From GWA1-40-21 sp038078215 (GTDB lineage: Bacteria; Patescibacteriota; Minisyncoccia; Phycocordibacterales; GWA1-40-21), in assembly GCA_038078215.1 (NCBI GenBank), contig JBBUED010000028.1:1-25417 (forward strand): 25,417 nt of DNA, given 5' to 3'. The translations under genes and the position numbers were made by a program. Positions 13,409 through 20,900 of the stretch are shown here, in pieces. Under the pieces are notes generated by a model, which saw only the letters and a program-made list of their open reading frames with translations, did not search any database and was not told where the DNA came from. Position 1 is the first letter of the stretch. Each line of letters begins with the position of its first letter.

Positions 13409-14797
13409 ATGATTCATGAAAAAAAAATTTATACCGTTACGGACCTCGGTCCTGGTGACGGCGGAAAAGGTGGCGTGGTCCACAAGATCAGCCACATGAA
13501 GCATGCGCATACCATTGTCAAAGTAGGAGGCGCTCAAGGCAGTCATGGAGTAACAACTTCCGCGGGAGACAACTTTGCTTTTAGTCAGTTTGGGTGTGGT
13601 ACCTTTGAGGGTATCAAAACTCACATGACAGAACGCATAGTAGTCTCCCCGGAGGGAATTCTCAATGAAGGTGAAGCTTTGTATTACGATTGCGGCATAC
13701 GCGATGTTTTCAGTCTTCTTACTGTGGACGAAAATGCCATTTGTGCCACACCATTCCATGCAATATCTTCTCACATAAAAGAATTGGCGCGAGGAAATAA
13801 TCCTCGAGGAACAATCGGTAGCGGTATTGGCGAAACTTATCGTTACGCCGAGCGTTATCCGGAACTTACAATCCGGGTAAGCGATCTCAAGAAATTCGGA
13901 CTTAAAGATCGACTGGCAGCAGCTCGTGAAAAAATTTCCGAAGACTTGCATCCGATTATTGCCGAAAAATTTCTTCCAGCTGATCAGGAACAGGTAGAAG
14001 AAGAAATTGCCTTACTCAACGATTCCGCATTTATGGACTTCACAATCAAACGATTTAGAGAGGTTCCTAATCGAGTCAAGATCGTTGATGGGCATTATTT
14101 TCGTCAAATACTTGCTCGTGACGGGATTGTTGTTGTTGAGAGTTCGCACGGAGTGCTTACAGACCGCTATCAAGGATTTCATCCTCATACAAGCGCTATA
14201 AGAACATTGCCATGTTTTACACATGCAATGCTTCATGACGCGGGTTACGATGGTGAAGTTGTAAATCTCGGAGTTAGCAGGGCCTATCAAATTAGACATG
14301 GTGCCGGTCCAATGCCTACAGCTGATCCTGCGATGAACGGAAATTTGTTGCCAGGCAGTCACAAATCAGAGAATCGGTATCAAGGAAAAGTCCGTGTTGG
14401 TCCGTTGGATCTTGTTTTGCTCCGCTACGCTATTGCGTCTTGCGGTGGCAGAAAAGCATTTGATGGGCTTGCAATAACATGGTTTGATCAGATCCAAAAC
14501 AACGGATTTTGGCGAATCTGCGATCGGTATATTAACACCAGCAACTCTACATTCTTTTTGCCGTCAGGCGAATTGCGTGTGAGATATGGCGCTGACGAAA
14601 CGCAATTGTATCATCAGGAAAATCTTGGGCGGCAGTTGGGGGACTGCGTGCCAGAAATCAGTGAATTTCCCGTTTCTTCAAATTCCAGCCGAGAAGAACT
14701 TTTCGATTGGTGTGCGAGTATTTTGGGAGAAAAGTTGGGTATTAATGTTCGAATGGTCTCATTTGGACCATCCGAACAAGGTAAGGTTTGCAAATAA
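13409..14797 (+). CDS. Divergent adenylosuccinate synthetase (PurA) homologue, cassette gene 3
   Basis: PurA joins aspartate to IMP using GTP. This 462-residue protein follows the PurA layout from end to end, but with altered motifs. By eye: WGDEGKGK becomes PGDGGKGG (16-22), keeping the catalytic Asp (D17); GGHNAGH becomes GGAQGSH (40-46), keeping the catalytic His (H46) but not the Asn that contacts IMP; IGTTGRGIG becomes RGTIGSGIG (133-141); EGAQGTLLD becomes ESSHGVLTD (244-252); RVGAGPFPTE becomes RHGAGPMPTA (296-305); the GTP-base motif TKLD becomes TWFD (357-360); the C-terminus keeps SFGP. The catalytic pair survives while many substrate contacts change, so I infer an active ligase with a different substrate. 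The phage PurZ family, which makes aminoadenine nucleotides, is a relevant comparison. GAGG lies upstream of the ATG, 25 bp after the vWA gene. A housekeeping purA is unlikely. Confidence 0.8.
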   Translation: MIHEKKIYTVTDLGPGDGGKGGVVHKISHMKHAHTIVKVGGAQGSHGVTTSAGDNFAFSQFGCGTFEGIKTHMTERIVVSPEGILNEGEALYYDCGIRDVFSLLTVDENAICATPFHAISSHIKELARGNNPRGTIGSGIGETYRYAERYPELTIRVSDLKKFGLKDRLAAAREKISEDLHPIIAEKFLPADQEQVEEEIALLNDSAFMDFTIKRFREVPNRVKIVDGHYFRQILARDGIVVVESSHGVLTDRYQGFHPHTSAIRTLPCFTHAMLHDAGYDGEVVNLGVSRAYQIRHGAGPMPTADPAMNGNLLPGSHKSENRYQGKVRVGPLDLVLLRYAIASCGGRKAFDGLAITWFDQIQNNGFWRICDRYINTSNSTFFLPSGELRVRYGADETQLYHQENLGRQLGDCVPEISEFPVSSNSSREELFDWCASILGEKLGINVRMVSFGPSEQGKVCK

Positions 14798-14819
14798 ACA
14801 TTTTGAAAGGAGATGCGAT

Positions 14820-16019
14820 ATGGAAGAAAAGAATGTAAAAGAAACAACAGAACCACTGGATTCCGATCCGGTGGCTGCCAAATTAAAAAACCTCGGTCTC
14901 GCAGAAGATGTGATTTCAAAAATCAAATCTGAACTCGGGGCCGAAAGCGAAAGCGACCTAACTGGACTTACAGAAGAGGACCTTGTTGGTGTTGGGATGA
15001 AAAAGTTACAAGCTCGCAAATTGGTTGCGGCTCTGAAACCCCCGCCAACTGTGGCAAGTCCTGAATCGATCAGTTCCGGGCCAGTTGCAGCCGTATCATT
15101 TGATGAGGTTTTACCCGCAGTTCCGACAGACGCTTCCTGGTTGGAAGCTCTTCGGACCGGCGGTGTCCTGAAAGTCGATCAATCAACGGTTATTTCGGTA
15201 ATTCGGGCAGCCCTTGCGCATCGTGCCGGACTCTTCGAAATTCCAGATAGTCTCGTTCGACTGATGGAAAAATTCGCCGATGAAAACGACGATCAAGTCG
15301 ATCCGGAGTTTTTCAAGCTTCGGAAACAGATGACTCGGCGCAGTTATGCCGAAATCTTCGAAGCAATCGATGGTCTCGATGGTAGCTACGTGACCGAGGG
15401 ACGCAAAAAGCAACTCTTCAGTCGCGTAGACCAGTACCTCTGGCCGGCCATTATCGCTTTCTACGACCAACTGCGTTCATGGCAAGAAGCCTGGGTGCAG
15501 GGTGCGGGAAATCCGGCTCTGATGATGAGCGCTTTGATGGCAGCGTCTGGCGGGGGAGGCATGGCCTTACCGCCCGGAATGATGCAGCCACCTGATACGG
15601 GTATTTTACGCGACAATGCAGACGCAGTAGCAGACGCTGTGAACCGGGTTTTTGCCGGAACAGGTGTGCAGATTGCGGCAGCCCTCGCTTATGATGCCTC
15701 CAAAATCAAGGGAACGCTCGAAAATTCGAGACTCCCGGCGCTTACTGGTGCCGCAAACCGCGATCAAATGCTCAAGCAATTGGGCGTTGCGGTTTCGGCC
15801 ACTTATCCGCGTCTTGAGACGAATCTTACGCGGTTTGTTCTCGCCGTTATGCGAGCAAAGGACCAGCCGTCAGGCAATGAAGAACTCCAGTATTTTGGAG
15901 CCCTCTTCATGCTTGGTTCCCAGATTCCCTGGGACCAGCTTGGTGGCAGCGCAAGTCCGCGTCGGACTACGGCTGGCGTTTCCGGTATTGGAAGCGGTCG
16001 CCGTAGCAACGAGCTGTAA
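14820..16019 (+). CDS. SAM-like domain plus long helical region, unknown function, cassette gene 4
   Basis: The 399-residue product starts at the ATG at 14820, after GAAAGGAG. Residues about 18-73 resemble a sterile alpha motif: five short helices with VAAKLKNLGLAEDVISKI, then SESDLTGLTEEDLVGVGMKK and LQARKLVAAL, the GL...DL..L.EEDL...G pattern. SAM domains often form oligomers. A proline/serine-rich linker (74-92) leads to a large helical region (93-375) with no motif I know: SWLEALRTGGVLKVD, RKQMTRRSYAEIFEAIDGL, LWPAIIAFYDQLRSWQEAW, a flexible glycine/methionine stretch ASGGGGMALPPGMMQPP (242-258), and further helices ending GALFMLGSQIPWDQLGG. The C-terminus is basic and serine/glycine-rich. 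There is no membrane segment. It ends the operon 22 bp after the PurA-like gene and just before a strong terminator. It could be the effector or an assembling scaffold; that is a guess from position. Confidence 0.7.
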   Translation: MEEKNVKETTEPLDSDPVAAKLKNLGLAEDVISKIKSELGAESESDLTGLTEEDLVGVGMKKLQARKLVAALKPPPTVASPESISSGPVAAVSFDEVLPAVPTDASWLEALRTGGVLKVDQSTVISVIRAALAHRAGLFEIPDSLVRLMEKFADENDDQVDPEFFKLRKQMTRRSYAEIFEAIDGLDGSYVTEGRKKQLFSRVDQYLWPAIIAFYDQLRSWQEAWVQGAGNPALMMSALMAASGGGGMALPPGMMQPPDTGILRDNADAVADAVNRVFAGTGVQIAAALAYDASKIKGTLENSRLPALTGAANRDQMLKQLGVAVSATYPRLETNLTRFVLAVMRAKDQPSGNEELQYFGALFMLGSQIPWDQLGGSASPRRTTAGVSGIGSGRRSNEL

Positions 16020-16056
16020 TAGCATTTTTTAGTACATTAGACCTACGGGTCATAGG

Positions 16057-16090
16057 GGGCCGGATAGCTTTTTAGTTGTCCGGCCCTTTT
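16057..16090 (+). terminator. Rho-independent terminator of the cassette
   Basis: GGGCCGGA (16057-16064) pairs with TCCGGCCC (16079-16086) around a 14-nt loop and is followed by TTTT. It abuts the stop of the convergent gene. Its tail CTTTTCATTTG is the same as that after the 1512-1546 terminator. Confidence 0.9.
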
Positions 16091-18030
16091 CATTTGGAAA
16101 TTTTTGGTAGAAAAACACGACTCGCAAATAACTGTATTGCCGTGTTGCGATAACCGGAGTCCCAAAAAACACTATCGCCGTCAATCTTGTCGGCGTGCAG
16201 TGTGTGAATACCGCCATAGGATGGATAAAAACGTTCATATCCTTTGTGCATAAGACGGTACTGAAGTGTGTCCCGTTCAAGTTCTTCAAGATAAAGTTCT
16301 CTGGCTTCTCGGCCATGAATAACCTCGTCTGTCTCTAAAAAATACGGCATCAATAATTTTTTTCTTAGTTCATCTATAGCGCTTTGATCACCTTCCCATA
16401 CCCCACCGAAAATCACGTGGGTCCACCATTTCTCTCCTAAGGTTACTTCGGGTTTTTCGAAATCATGGATAACAAGACCTTTTTTGATTTCATCTAGCCA
16501 GAATTCAGTTACAGCCCCGTGAATCTCTTTGTATTCAAAAATTGTTTTTAATTTATCATGTATTACATCGCGCTGACTGAAGGGGGTGCTAGGTTTTATC
16601 ATTACAGCGATATCAATATCGGCATTATTCATTCCATATCCCTTAAGTCGGGAGCCGTAAATAATGACGATGGGATAGACATATTTTGAAAGTTCAGAGT
16701 CTGTTTCAATTTTGTTTATCATAGTTTTAATATCTTGGGTCTGTAGTTCTATTGATTCAAGATTTTCTGAAAAAGGTTTAGAGAGGTCAGGTATAGTTAT
16801 CTCCAAAGTATTGAGCAGTTCTATATCAACGATTTTAAGCCTGAACAGCCTGCGGAAAGTTTTTAATAAAACATCTTTAGTTTCCGAAGAATTTTTTTGC
16901 CAAAAAGAAAATAGCACATCTTTATAATGTTCATAAAGATTTTTAGCATTTTCAATATCATTGGTAGCAATAGTCTCAATGGCTTTTCGAATACCCTCGA
17001 TAAATGATTCTTGAGTGGAAACATCAGCTTCTGTTGAGACAAACTCCGTAATAACAACATCATCAAACTTGCCGTTCTGTATTGCCAAACAAATATTGTC
17101 ACTTGTTGAGTTAATGATCTTTCCCCTTTCCTTGTCTTTCAGCCATTCCAATCGTTTTTCAGTGATAAATTCGTTATTCTCCACTGAATCAATACGGACA
17201 AAATCATTGCGTAATTTATTTTGTACGGATGAAAATGATATAAGATCATTGGATCCGTTTTTTATTGTCTCTTTTTCATAAGAAATAATTTCAGTAGCCA
17301 ACTTCTGAATCATCTCATCTCGGGACGATTGCATTCTAGATGATTCTTCTTGACCGATAAATCCTAAATCATACAAGACCGGAATTGTATCCTCTATGCT
17401 CTGCTTAAGAACTTCATCTCTACTTGCCTCTAAAAGTGTCAAAGCGTCTTCGACTGTCATCATTCCTTTTTCTACGAGTTTGGGAATAAGGTGCGCCGCT
17501 TTGACGACTCTTGGCAAATCTCCAATACGCATTTCTGTCTCTAAAACATCGCCATCAACGAAATTTGCTCTCACGTCCTGAACATTCAATAATGAATGCC
17601 ACGCACTCATATATGCCCCCTTAAATTGTTCAGTGCATTGTGCCAATTTATCATTAGAAGTTTCTTTTGATATGTTTGGCAAAAATTCAAACGGGATATA
17701 AAGGGTCGCGCGCCTGTAATCTGGATTTTGCAATAATTCTGAAAGTGATGCGTAAAGATCAGCAACCTCATCTTCTGTAACCTCATTAGTGGACATTGCT
17801 TCTTCCAAGGATGTATCCGGTCTAGGTAGTCGGGAGAAAATAATATTAAGCCGTGTTATCAGTTTCCTGCGATCTTCCACTTGTTTGATAAAATCTTTGT
17901 TGCCAGATAATTCCCCCGGCCATACTTTAGTTGTTTTTTCCGGATCGAGTAAAAGTAACTCCACCGGAGGTGGGATTATTTCTATATGTTTTGGATATTC
18001 TATACCATTTTCCAACCCTTCTAAATTCAT
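16090..18030 (-). CDS. Large protein with a C-terminal MNT-type nucleotidyltransferase domain
   Basis: I start it at the ATG at 18030 (646 residues). A longer frame to 18057 exists, but a perfect TATAAT lies inside that extension, 6 nt upstream of the chosen ATG. The first 440 residues are mostly helical and charged (ERGKIINSTSDNICLAIQNG, DVLLKTFRRLFRLKIVDIEL) and I do not recognise them. Near the C-terminus comes YPIVIIYGSRLKGYGMNNAD followed by IDIAVM: GS with DID ten residues later, the active-site pattern of the MNT/Pol-beta-like nucleotidyltransferases, with the metal aspartates at about D471 and D473. A later EFWLDE could supply the third acidic residue. The last 140 residues contain WWTHVIFGGVWEGD and YRLMHKGYERFYPSYGGIH. 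It lacks membrane segments. It is convergent with the cassette and AT-rich like the rest of the chromosome. Target unknown; AMP transfer to a protein or RNA is possible. Confidence 0.75.
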   Translation of the reverse strand: MNLEGLENGIEYPKHIEIIPPPVELLLLDPEKTTKVWPGELSGNKDFIKQVEDRRKLITRLNIIFSRLPRPDTSLEEAMSTNEVTEDEVADLYASLSELLQNPDYRRATLYIPFEFLPNISKETSNDKLAQCTEQFKGAYMSAWHSLLNVQDVRANFVDGDVLETEMRIGDLPRVVKAAHLIPKLVEKGMMTVEDALTLLEASRDEVLKQSIEDTIPVLYDLGFIGQEESSRMQSSRDEMIQKLATEIISYEKETIKNGSNDLISFSSVQNKLRNDFVRIDSVENNEFITEKRLEWLKDKERGKIINSTSDNICLAIQNGKFDDVVITEFVSTEADVSTQESFIEGIRKAIETIATNDIENAKNLYEHYKDVLFSFWQKNSSETKDVLLKTFRRLFRLKIVDIELLNTLEITIPDLSKPFSENLESIELQTQDIKTMINKIETDSELSKYVYPIVIIYGSRLKGYGMNNADIDIAVMIKPSTPFSQRDVIHDKLKTIFEYKEIHGAVTEFWLDEIKKGLVIHDFEKPEVTLGEKWWTHVIFGGVWEGDQSAIDELRKKLLMPYFLETDEVIHGREARELYLEELERDTLQYRLMHKGYERFYPSYGGIHTLHADKIDGDSVFWDSGYRNTAIQLFASRVFLPKISK

Positions 18031-18036
18031 AAGGAT

Positions 18037-18042
18037 ATTATA
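18037..18042 (-). promoter_or_regulatory. Consensus -10 of the nucleotidyltransferase gene, leaderless geometry
   Basis: A perfect TATAAT on the minus strand ends 6 nt before the ATG at 18030. It is the reason the shorter start was chosen. Confidence 0.55.
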
Positions 18043-18198
18043 TACAATCAAAAACAATTAAAGAAATTTTAAAAAGTTATTTTAACATAATAGTGACGGT
18101 TAACCTCCTAGTAAATGGGAGTCAGTTCTTTATTGAATTAACCGGACAGTGATTTGTTTTTTTATATTTTTCCAACTCGAAAATTCAAAGTTCAAAGA

Positions 18199-19416
18199 TT
18201 ATTTATATTTTTTCAAAAAACTTTCTTTAAATTCCGAAAAATTATCATCCAAAATTGACTGCCGGATTTTTTTCACCAAATTAACGATGAAATAGAGATT
18301 ATGGATTGAAGCCAAAGTGTTCGCTAAAATTTCTTTGCCTCGGAAGAGGTGTGAAAGGTAAGCTCTGGTGTAATTTTCGCAAGTGTAGCAATGGCAGTCC
18401 TCGTCAATTTTTGAGAAGTCTGAAATAAATTTAGCGTTTAGAATATTAATATTGCCCGACATTGTGTAGAGCGAGCCGTTTCTGGCGATCCTTGTCGGCG
18501 AGACGCAATCAAATAGGTCAACTCCATTTTCTATACCCATAAACAAATCTTCTGGCTCGCCGATGCCGAGCAGGTGTCTCGGCTTTTCTTCAGGCAATAT
18601 TCCACTCACCCATTTCACAGCGGTAGACATATCTTCTTTGGCGAAAGAACCGCCGATGCCGAAACCGTCAAAGCCCTTGCCATCAATTTCCATTTCCGAG
18701 ATTGCCCGCGCCGACTTTTTTCTTAAATCTTCTTCCCTTCCGCCCTGCACAATTCCAAACAGCGCGACTGTTTTATCTTTGTTTAATTTAATGTGTTCTT
18801 CCAGACATCTTTTCGCCCATCTGTGCGTACGGTCAAGCGCCTCCTCTTGATAACGAATATTTTCCGCGGGCGATGTGCATTCGTCAAAAGCGAAAATGAT
18901 ATCGGCGCCCAGGTTGTGTTGAATCTGGATTGATTTTTCCGGAGTGATGTAGTGGATTGAGCCGTCCAAGTGCGACTTGAAAGACACTCCGTCTTGACCT
19001 ATTTTTGCCAACCTCGGCGCATCAGAATCGTCAAATCGCTCTGGAATCATAAGCGACGGGTCGGTGATCTTCACTACTTTGGAGATTTCTTTGCCATACG
19101 CGGCGCCCAGAGAAAACACCTGAAACCCTCCCGAGTCGGTCATCGTCGGTCCTTGCCAATTCATAAATTTTCCCAGCCCACCCGACTTGGCAACAGTCTC
19201 ATCACCAGGTTGAAGATAAAGATGATAAGTATTGGCGAGGACGACTTGCGTTCCTAAATCCTTCAATTGTTCCGGCGTAAGCGCCTTCACGGTCGCCTTA
19301 GTCCCGACAACGACAAAAGCCGGTGTTTGGATTGAACCATTGGCAGTTTCCAAGACACCGGCTCTGCCCAGCTTCCCTTTAAGCCTTTTTTCAATTTTGA
19401 ATTTAATAGCGGACAT
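18199..19416 (-). CDS. tgt: tRNA-guanine (queuine) transglycosylase
   Basis: Tgt exchanges guanine-34 in GUN-anticodon tRNAs for a queuine precursor. The 405-residue sequence has every key element: TMTDSGGFQVFSL with the general base D94, the substrate region IIFAFDECTSP (173-183), GIVQGG (221-226), GIGGSF (253-258), the nucleophile D303 in DCVSPTRIARNG, and the zinc site C341, C343, C346 with H372. It is about 25-30 residues longer than typical bacterial Tgt; much of this comes from an insertion after FSLGAAYGKE (about 110-135). No queuosine biosynthesis gene is nearby, so a salvaged base or preQ1 would have to come from elsewhere. The downstream gap 18060-18198 shows only a weak CGGTTAA/TTAACCG inverted repeat. 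Confidence 0.97.
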   Translation of the reverse strand: MSAIKFKIEKRLKGKLGRAGVLETANGSIQTPAFVVVGTKATVKALTPEQLKDLGTQVVLANTYHLYLQPGDETVAKSGGLGKFMNWQGPTMTDSGGFQVFSLGAAYGKEISKVVKITDPSLMIPERFDDSDAPRLAKIGQDGVSFKSHLDGSIHYITPEKSIQIQHNLGADIIFAFDECTSPAENIRYQEEALDRTHRWAKRCLEEHIKLNKDKTVALFGIVQGGREEDLRKKSARAISEMEIDGKGFDGFGIGGSFAKEDMSTAVKWVSGILPEEKPRHLLGIGEPEDLFMGIENGVDLFDCVSPTRIARNGSLYTMSGNINILNAKFISDFSKIDEDCHCYTCENYTRAYLSHLFRGKEILANTLASIHNLYFIVNLVKKIRQSILDDNFSEFKESFLKKYK

Positions 19417-19436
19417 TTTACCGAGTTATCAAGTCT

Positions 19437-19514
19437 AAAGTTATAAAGTTCATAAAGTTAAATGCCAGGACATAAAATAATTTAAAATCTTTCTTTTCCC
19501 TACTTTATAGACTT
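19437..19514 (+). repeat. 78-bp dispersed intergenic repeat, copy 1
   Basis: This segment matches the reverse complement of 21951-22028 without gaps at 68 of 78 positions, counted by hand. It contains tandem ATAAAGTT words at one end and TTTAAAATCTTTCTTTTCC in the middle. Imperfect outer arms AGTTATCAAGTCTA (19424-19437) and TATAGACTTGGTAACT (19506-19521) make the unit near-palindromic. It fills the gap between tgt and the FKBP gene. Confidence 0.85.
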
Positions 19515-19521
19515 GGTAACT

Positions 19522-19965
19522 TTATAACTTTTTCGGCGCTATGCCTAGAAGCTCAACCTCAAAAATAAGAGTCGAGTTCGGAGGGATAGAACCGACGGCG
19601 GCGCTTCCGTAGCCGTCTTCAGGACTGATTACGATTCTTTTCTTCTCTCCAATTTTCATTCCTAAAATGCCATTGTCAAAACCTTTAATGACTTGTCCGA
19701 CGCCAAGCGTAAATTCAAACGGCTGGCCTCTGTCTAATGAGCTGTCAAACTTGGTCCCGTTTTCCAAAGTGCCAGTGTAATGAATAGTCACCACATCGCC
19801 CGTTTTTGTCGCATCGCCCGTCACATCGCCGACAATATTTTCATTTTGCATTTTATTGTTATCATTAGGATTAATTTTGCTCGTAAAACCCTTGCTCCAG
19901 AAAAACAACACTCCCACCGCCGCCAAAGCGACAGCCACCGCTATTATTTCATTTCTCTTTTTCAT
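19522..19965 (-). CDS. FKBP-type peptidyl-prolyl isomerase, membrane-anchored
   Basis: The 147-residue protein has one N-terminal hydrophobic helix (about 8-23, AVAVALAAVGVLFFW) after MKKRNE, a polar linker, then an FKBP domain of about 95 residues. Typical elements: VTIHYTGTLENGTKFDSS (58-75), PFEFTLGVGQVIKGFDNGI, GMKIGEKKRIVISPEDGYG, and IPPNSTLIFEVELLGI at the C-terminus. Most pocket residues of FKBP12 type (Y, F/D, V-I, Y/F) have visible counterparts. It should catalyse proline cis-trans isomerisation during folding outside the membrane. A longer frame reaches 20064, but its first 33 codons are AT-rich and precede the classical MKK signal-anchor start, so 19965 is preferred. No Shine-Dalgarno is visible. 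Confidence 0.93.
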   Translation of the reverse strand: MKKRNEIIAVAVALAAVGVLFFWSKGFTSKINPNDNNKMQNENIVGDVTGDATKTGDVVTIHYTGTLENGTKFDSSLDRGQPFEFTLGVGQVIKGFDNGILGMKIGEKKRIVISPEDGYGSAAVGSIPPNSTLIFEVELLGIAPKKL

Positions 19966-20085
19966 AATTATTAAAACTATTATCTGATAAAAAACAAACT
20001 TACTCAAAAGACTGTTTTTAAAAGTATACCACAAAACATTTATTACAAAACGGGAAATATGCAAAAGAAAAAAATACTGCTAAAA

Positions 20086-20094
20086 TGTTATAAT
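20086..20094 (+). promoter_or_regulatory. Extended -10 promoter of the LOG-family gene
   Basis: TGT-TATAAT (20086-20094) is a perfect extended -10. The start should be near 20101, about 20 nt before the ATG at 20122, which excludes the earlier in-frame ATG at 20059. Confidence 0.6.
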
Positions 20095-20121
20095 ACATTT
20101 AACATTAAAGCAAAAAAATCC

Positions 20122-20835
20122 ATGAAAGAAAACGAATCAAAAATAAGCCGATACCAAAAGCTATGTTGTGAAGCGGAACCGCCAATGACGCTTCAAAAAG
20201 TTGAAGAAGCGATAAAAAAAAGAATGGCGGTTATAAATGATGAATTTGCCTCCGGTTTTGAATTGGTCAAAAACTACCCGCGTTCCGTCACCTTCTTCGG
20301 TTCTTCAAGATTCACCGAAGATAATGAATATTTCAAACAAGCCGCCAAGCTTTCCGAACGAATAGTAAAGGAGCTTAATTATGCCGTTGTGAGCGGAGGA
20401 GGTCCTGGAATCATGGAAGCCGCCAATAACGGCGCGTATAAAGCCGGCGGCGATTCGTTGGGTCTTATAATAAAACTTCCCGAAAAATTGAAAGCGAACG
20501 GTTATCTTACTGATTTTAGGGAGTTCGGTTTTTTCTTCGTCAGAAAAGTGATGCTTTCGTTTTCGGCGGAAACTTATATTTTCTTTCCCGGAGGTTTTGG
20601 AACTATGGATGAATTATTTGAATTGCTGACTTTGGTGCAGACGAAAAAAATACCTAAAGTCCCGATTATTTTAGTCGGCAAAAAACATTGGGACAAAGTG
20701 GACGAATTTATGAGAGAAACTCTTTTCAAAGAAATAAAAGCGATTGACGAAGATGATATGGATATATATAAGATAACTGATTCGGAAGACGAGATAATTG
20801 AGATAATCAAAAAGGCGCCTCTACGCAAGGAGTAG
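20122..20835 (+). CDS. LOG-family (TIGR00730-type) nucleotide 5'-monophosphate nucleosidase
   Basis: Members of this Rossmann-fold family hydrolyse the N-glycosidic bond of nucleoside 5'-monophosphates; plant LOG and bacterial relatives release cytokinin bases, and PpnN-type proteins act in purine turnover. The 237-residue product carries both hallmark motifs, SGGGPGIMEAANNGA (91-105) and PGGFGTMDE (156-164), which form the phosphate and catalytic site. Upstream, VTFFGSSRF (56-64) is the first strand/loop of the fold. The N-terminal 50 residues are helical and charged. The chosen ATG follows a clear extended -10 promoter, whereas an in-frame ATG at 20059 precedes that promoter. The gene is transcribed alone and is convergent with the oxidoreductase gene at 20901. 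Confidence 0.92.
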   Translation: MKENESKISRYQKLCCEAEPPMTLQKVEEAIKKRMAVINDEFASGFELVKNYPRSVTFFGSSRFTEDNEYFKQAAKLSERIVKELNYAVVSGGGPGIMEAANNGAYKAGGDSLGLIIKLPEKLKANGYLTDFREFGFFFVRKVMLSFSAETYIFFPGGFGTMDELFELLTLVQTKKIPKVPIILVGKKHWDKVDEFMRETLFKEIKAIDEDDMDIYKITDSEDEIIEIIKKAPLRKE

Positions 20836-20850
20836 GAATTAGAAATTTAC
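20833..20850. repeat. Dispersed 18-bp repeat, copy 2, with adjacent tandem words
   Basis: This is identical to 3459-3476 and begins with the stop codon of the LOG-family gene. Just downstream, CTATAAACTA occurs twice (20871-20880 and 20885-20894) with a 14-bp period. Confidence 0.7.
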
Positions 20851-20900
20851 ACCTCCTCTTTTCCTAACACCTATAAACTAGTCACTATAAACTAATTCTG

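Noticed and set aside
13409..14797. Housekeeping purA
   Set aside because: Too many substrate and GTP contacts are altered, and the gene sits in a foreign-looking cassette away from other purine genes.
14586..14819. N-terminal extension of the SAM-domain protein
   Set aside because: It overlaps the PurA-like gene in another frame; GAAAGGAG just before the ATG at 14820 settles the start.
11418..16019. Canonical TerY-P or tellurite-resistance module
   Set aside because: A vWA protein and a kinase-like protein are present, but no PP2C phosphatase, TerD, TerB or TerC-like sequence is visible, and the PurA-like and SAM members are not part of that module as I know it.
11280..16095. Attachment-site direct repeats bounding the cassette
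   Set aside because: Comparing 11280-11417 with 16020-16095 by eye gave no shared run longer than about six bases, and no integrase gene is present.
18096..18145. Terminator of tgt
   Set aside because: Arms CGGTTAA/TTAACCG are only 7 bp with a loop of over 30 nt and no T-tract on the minus strand.
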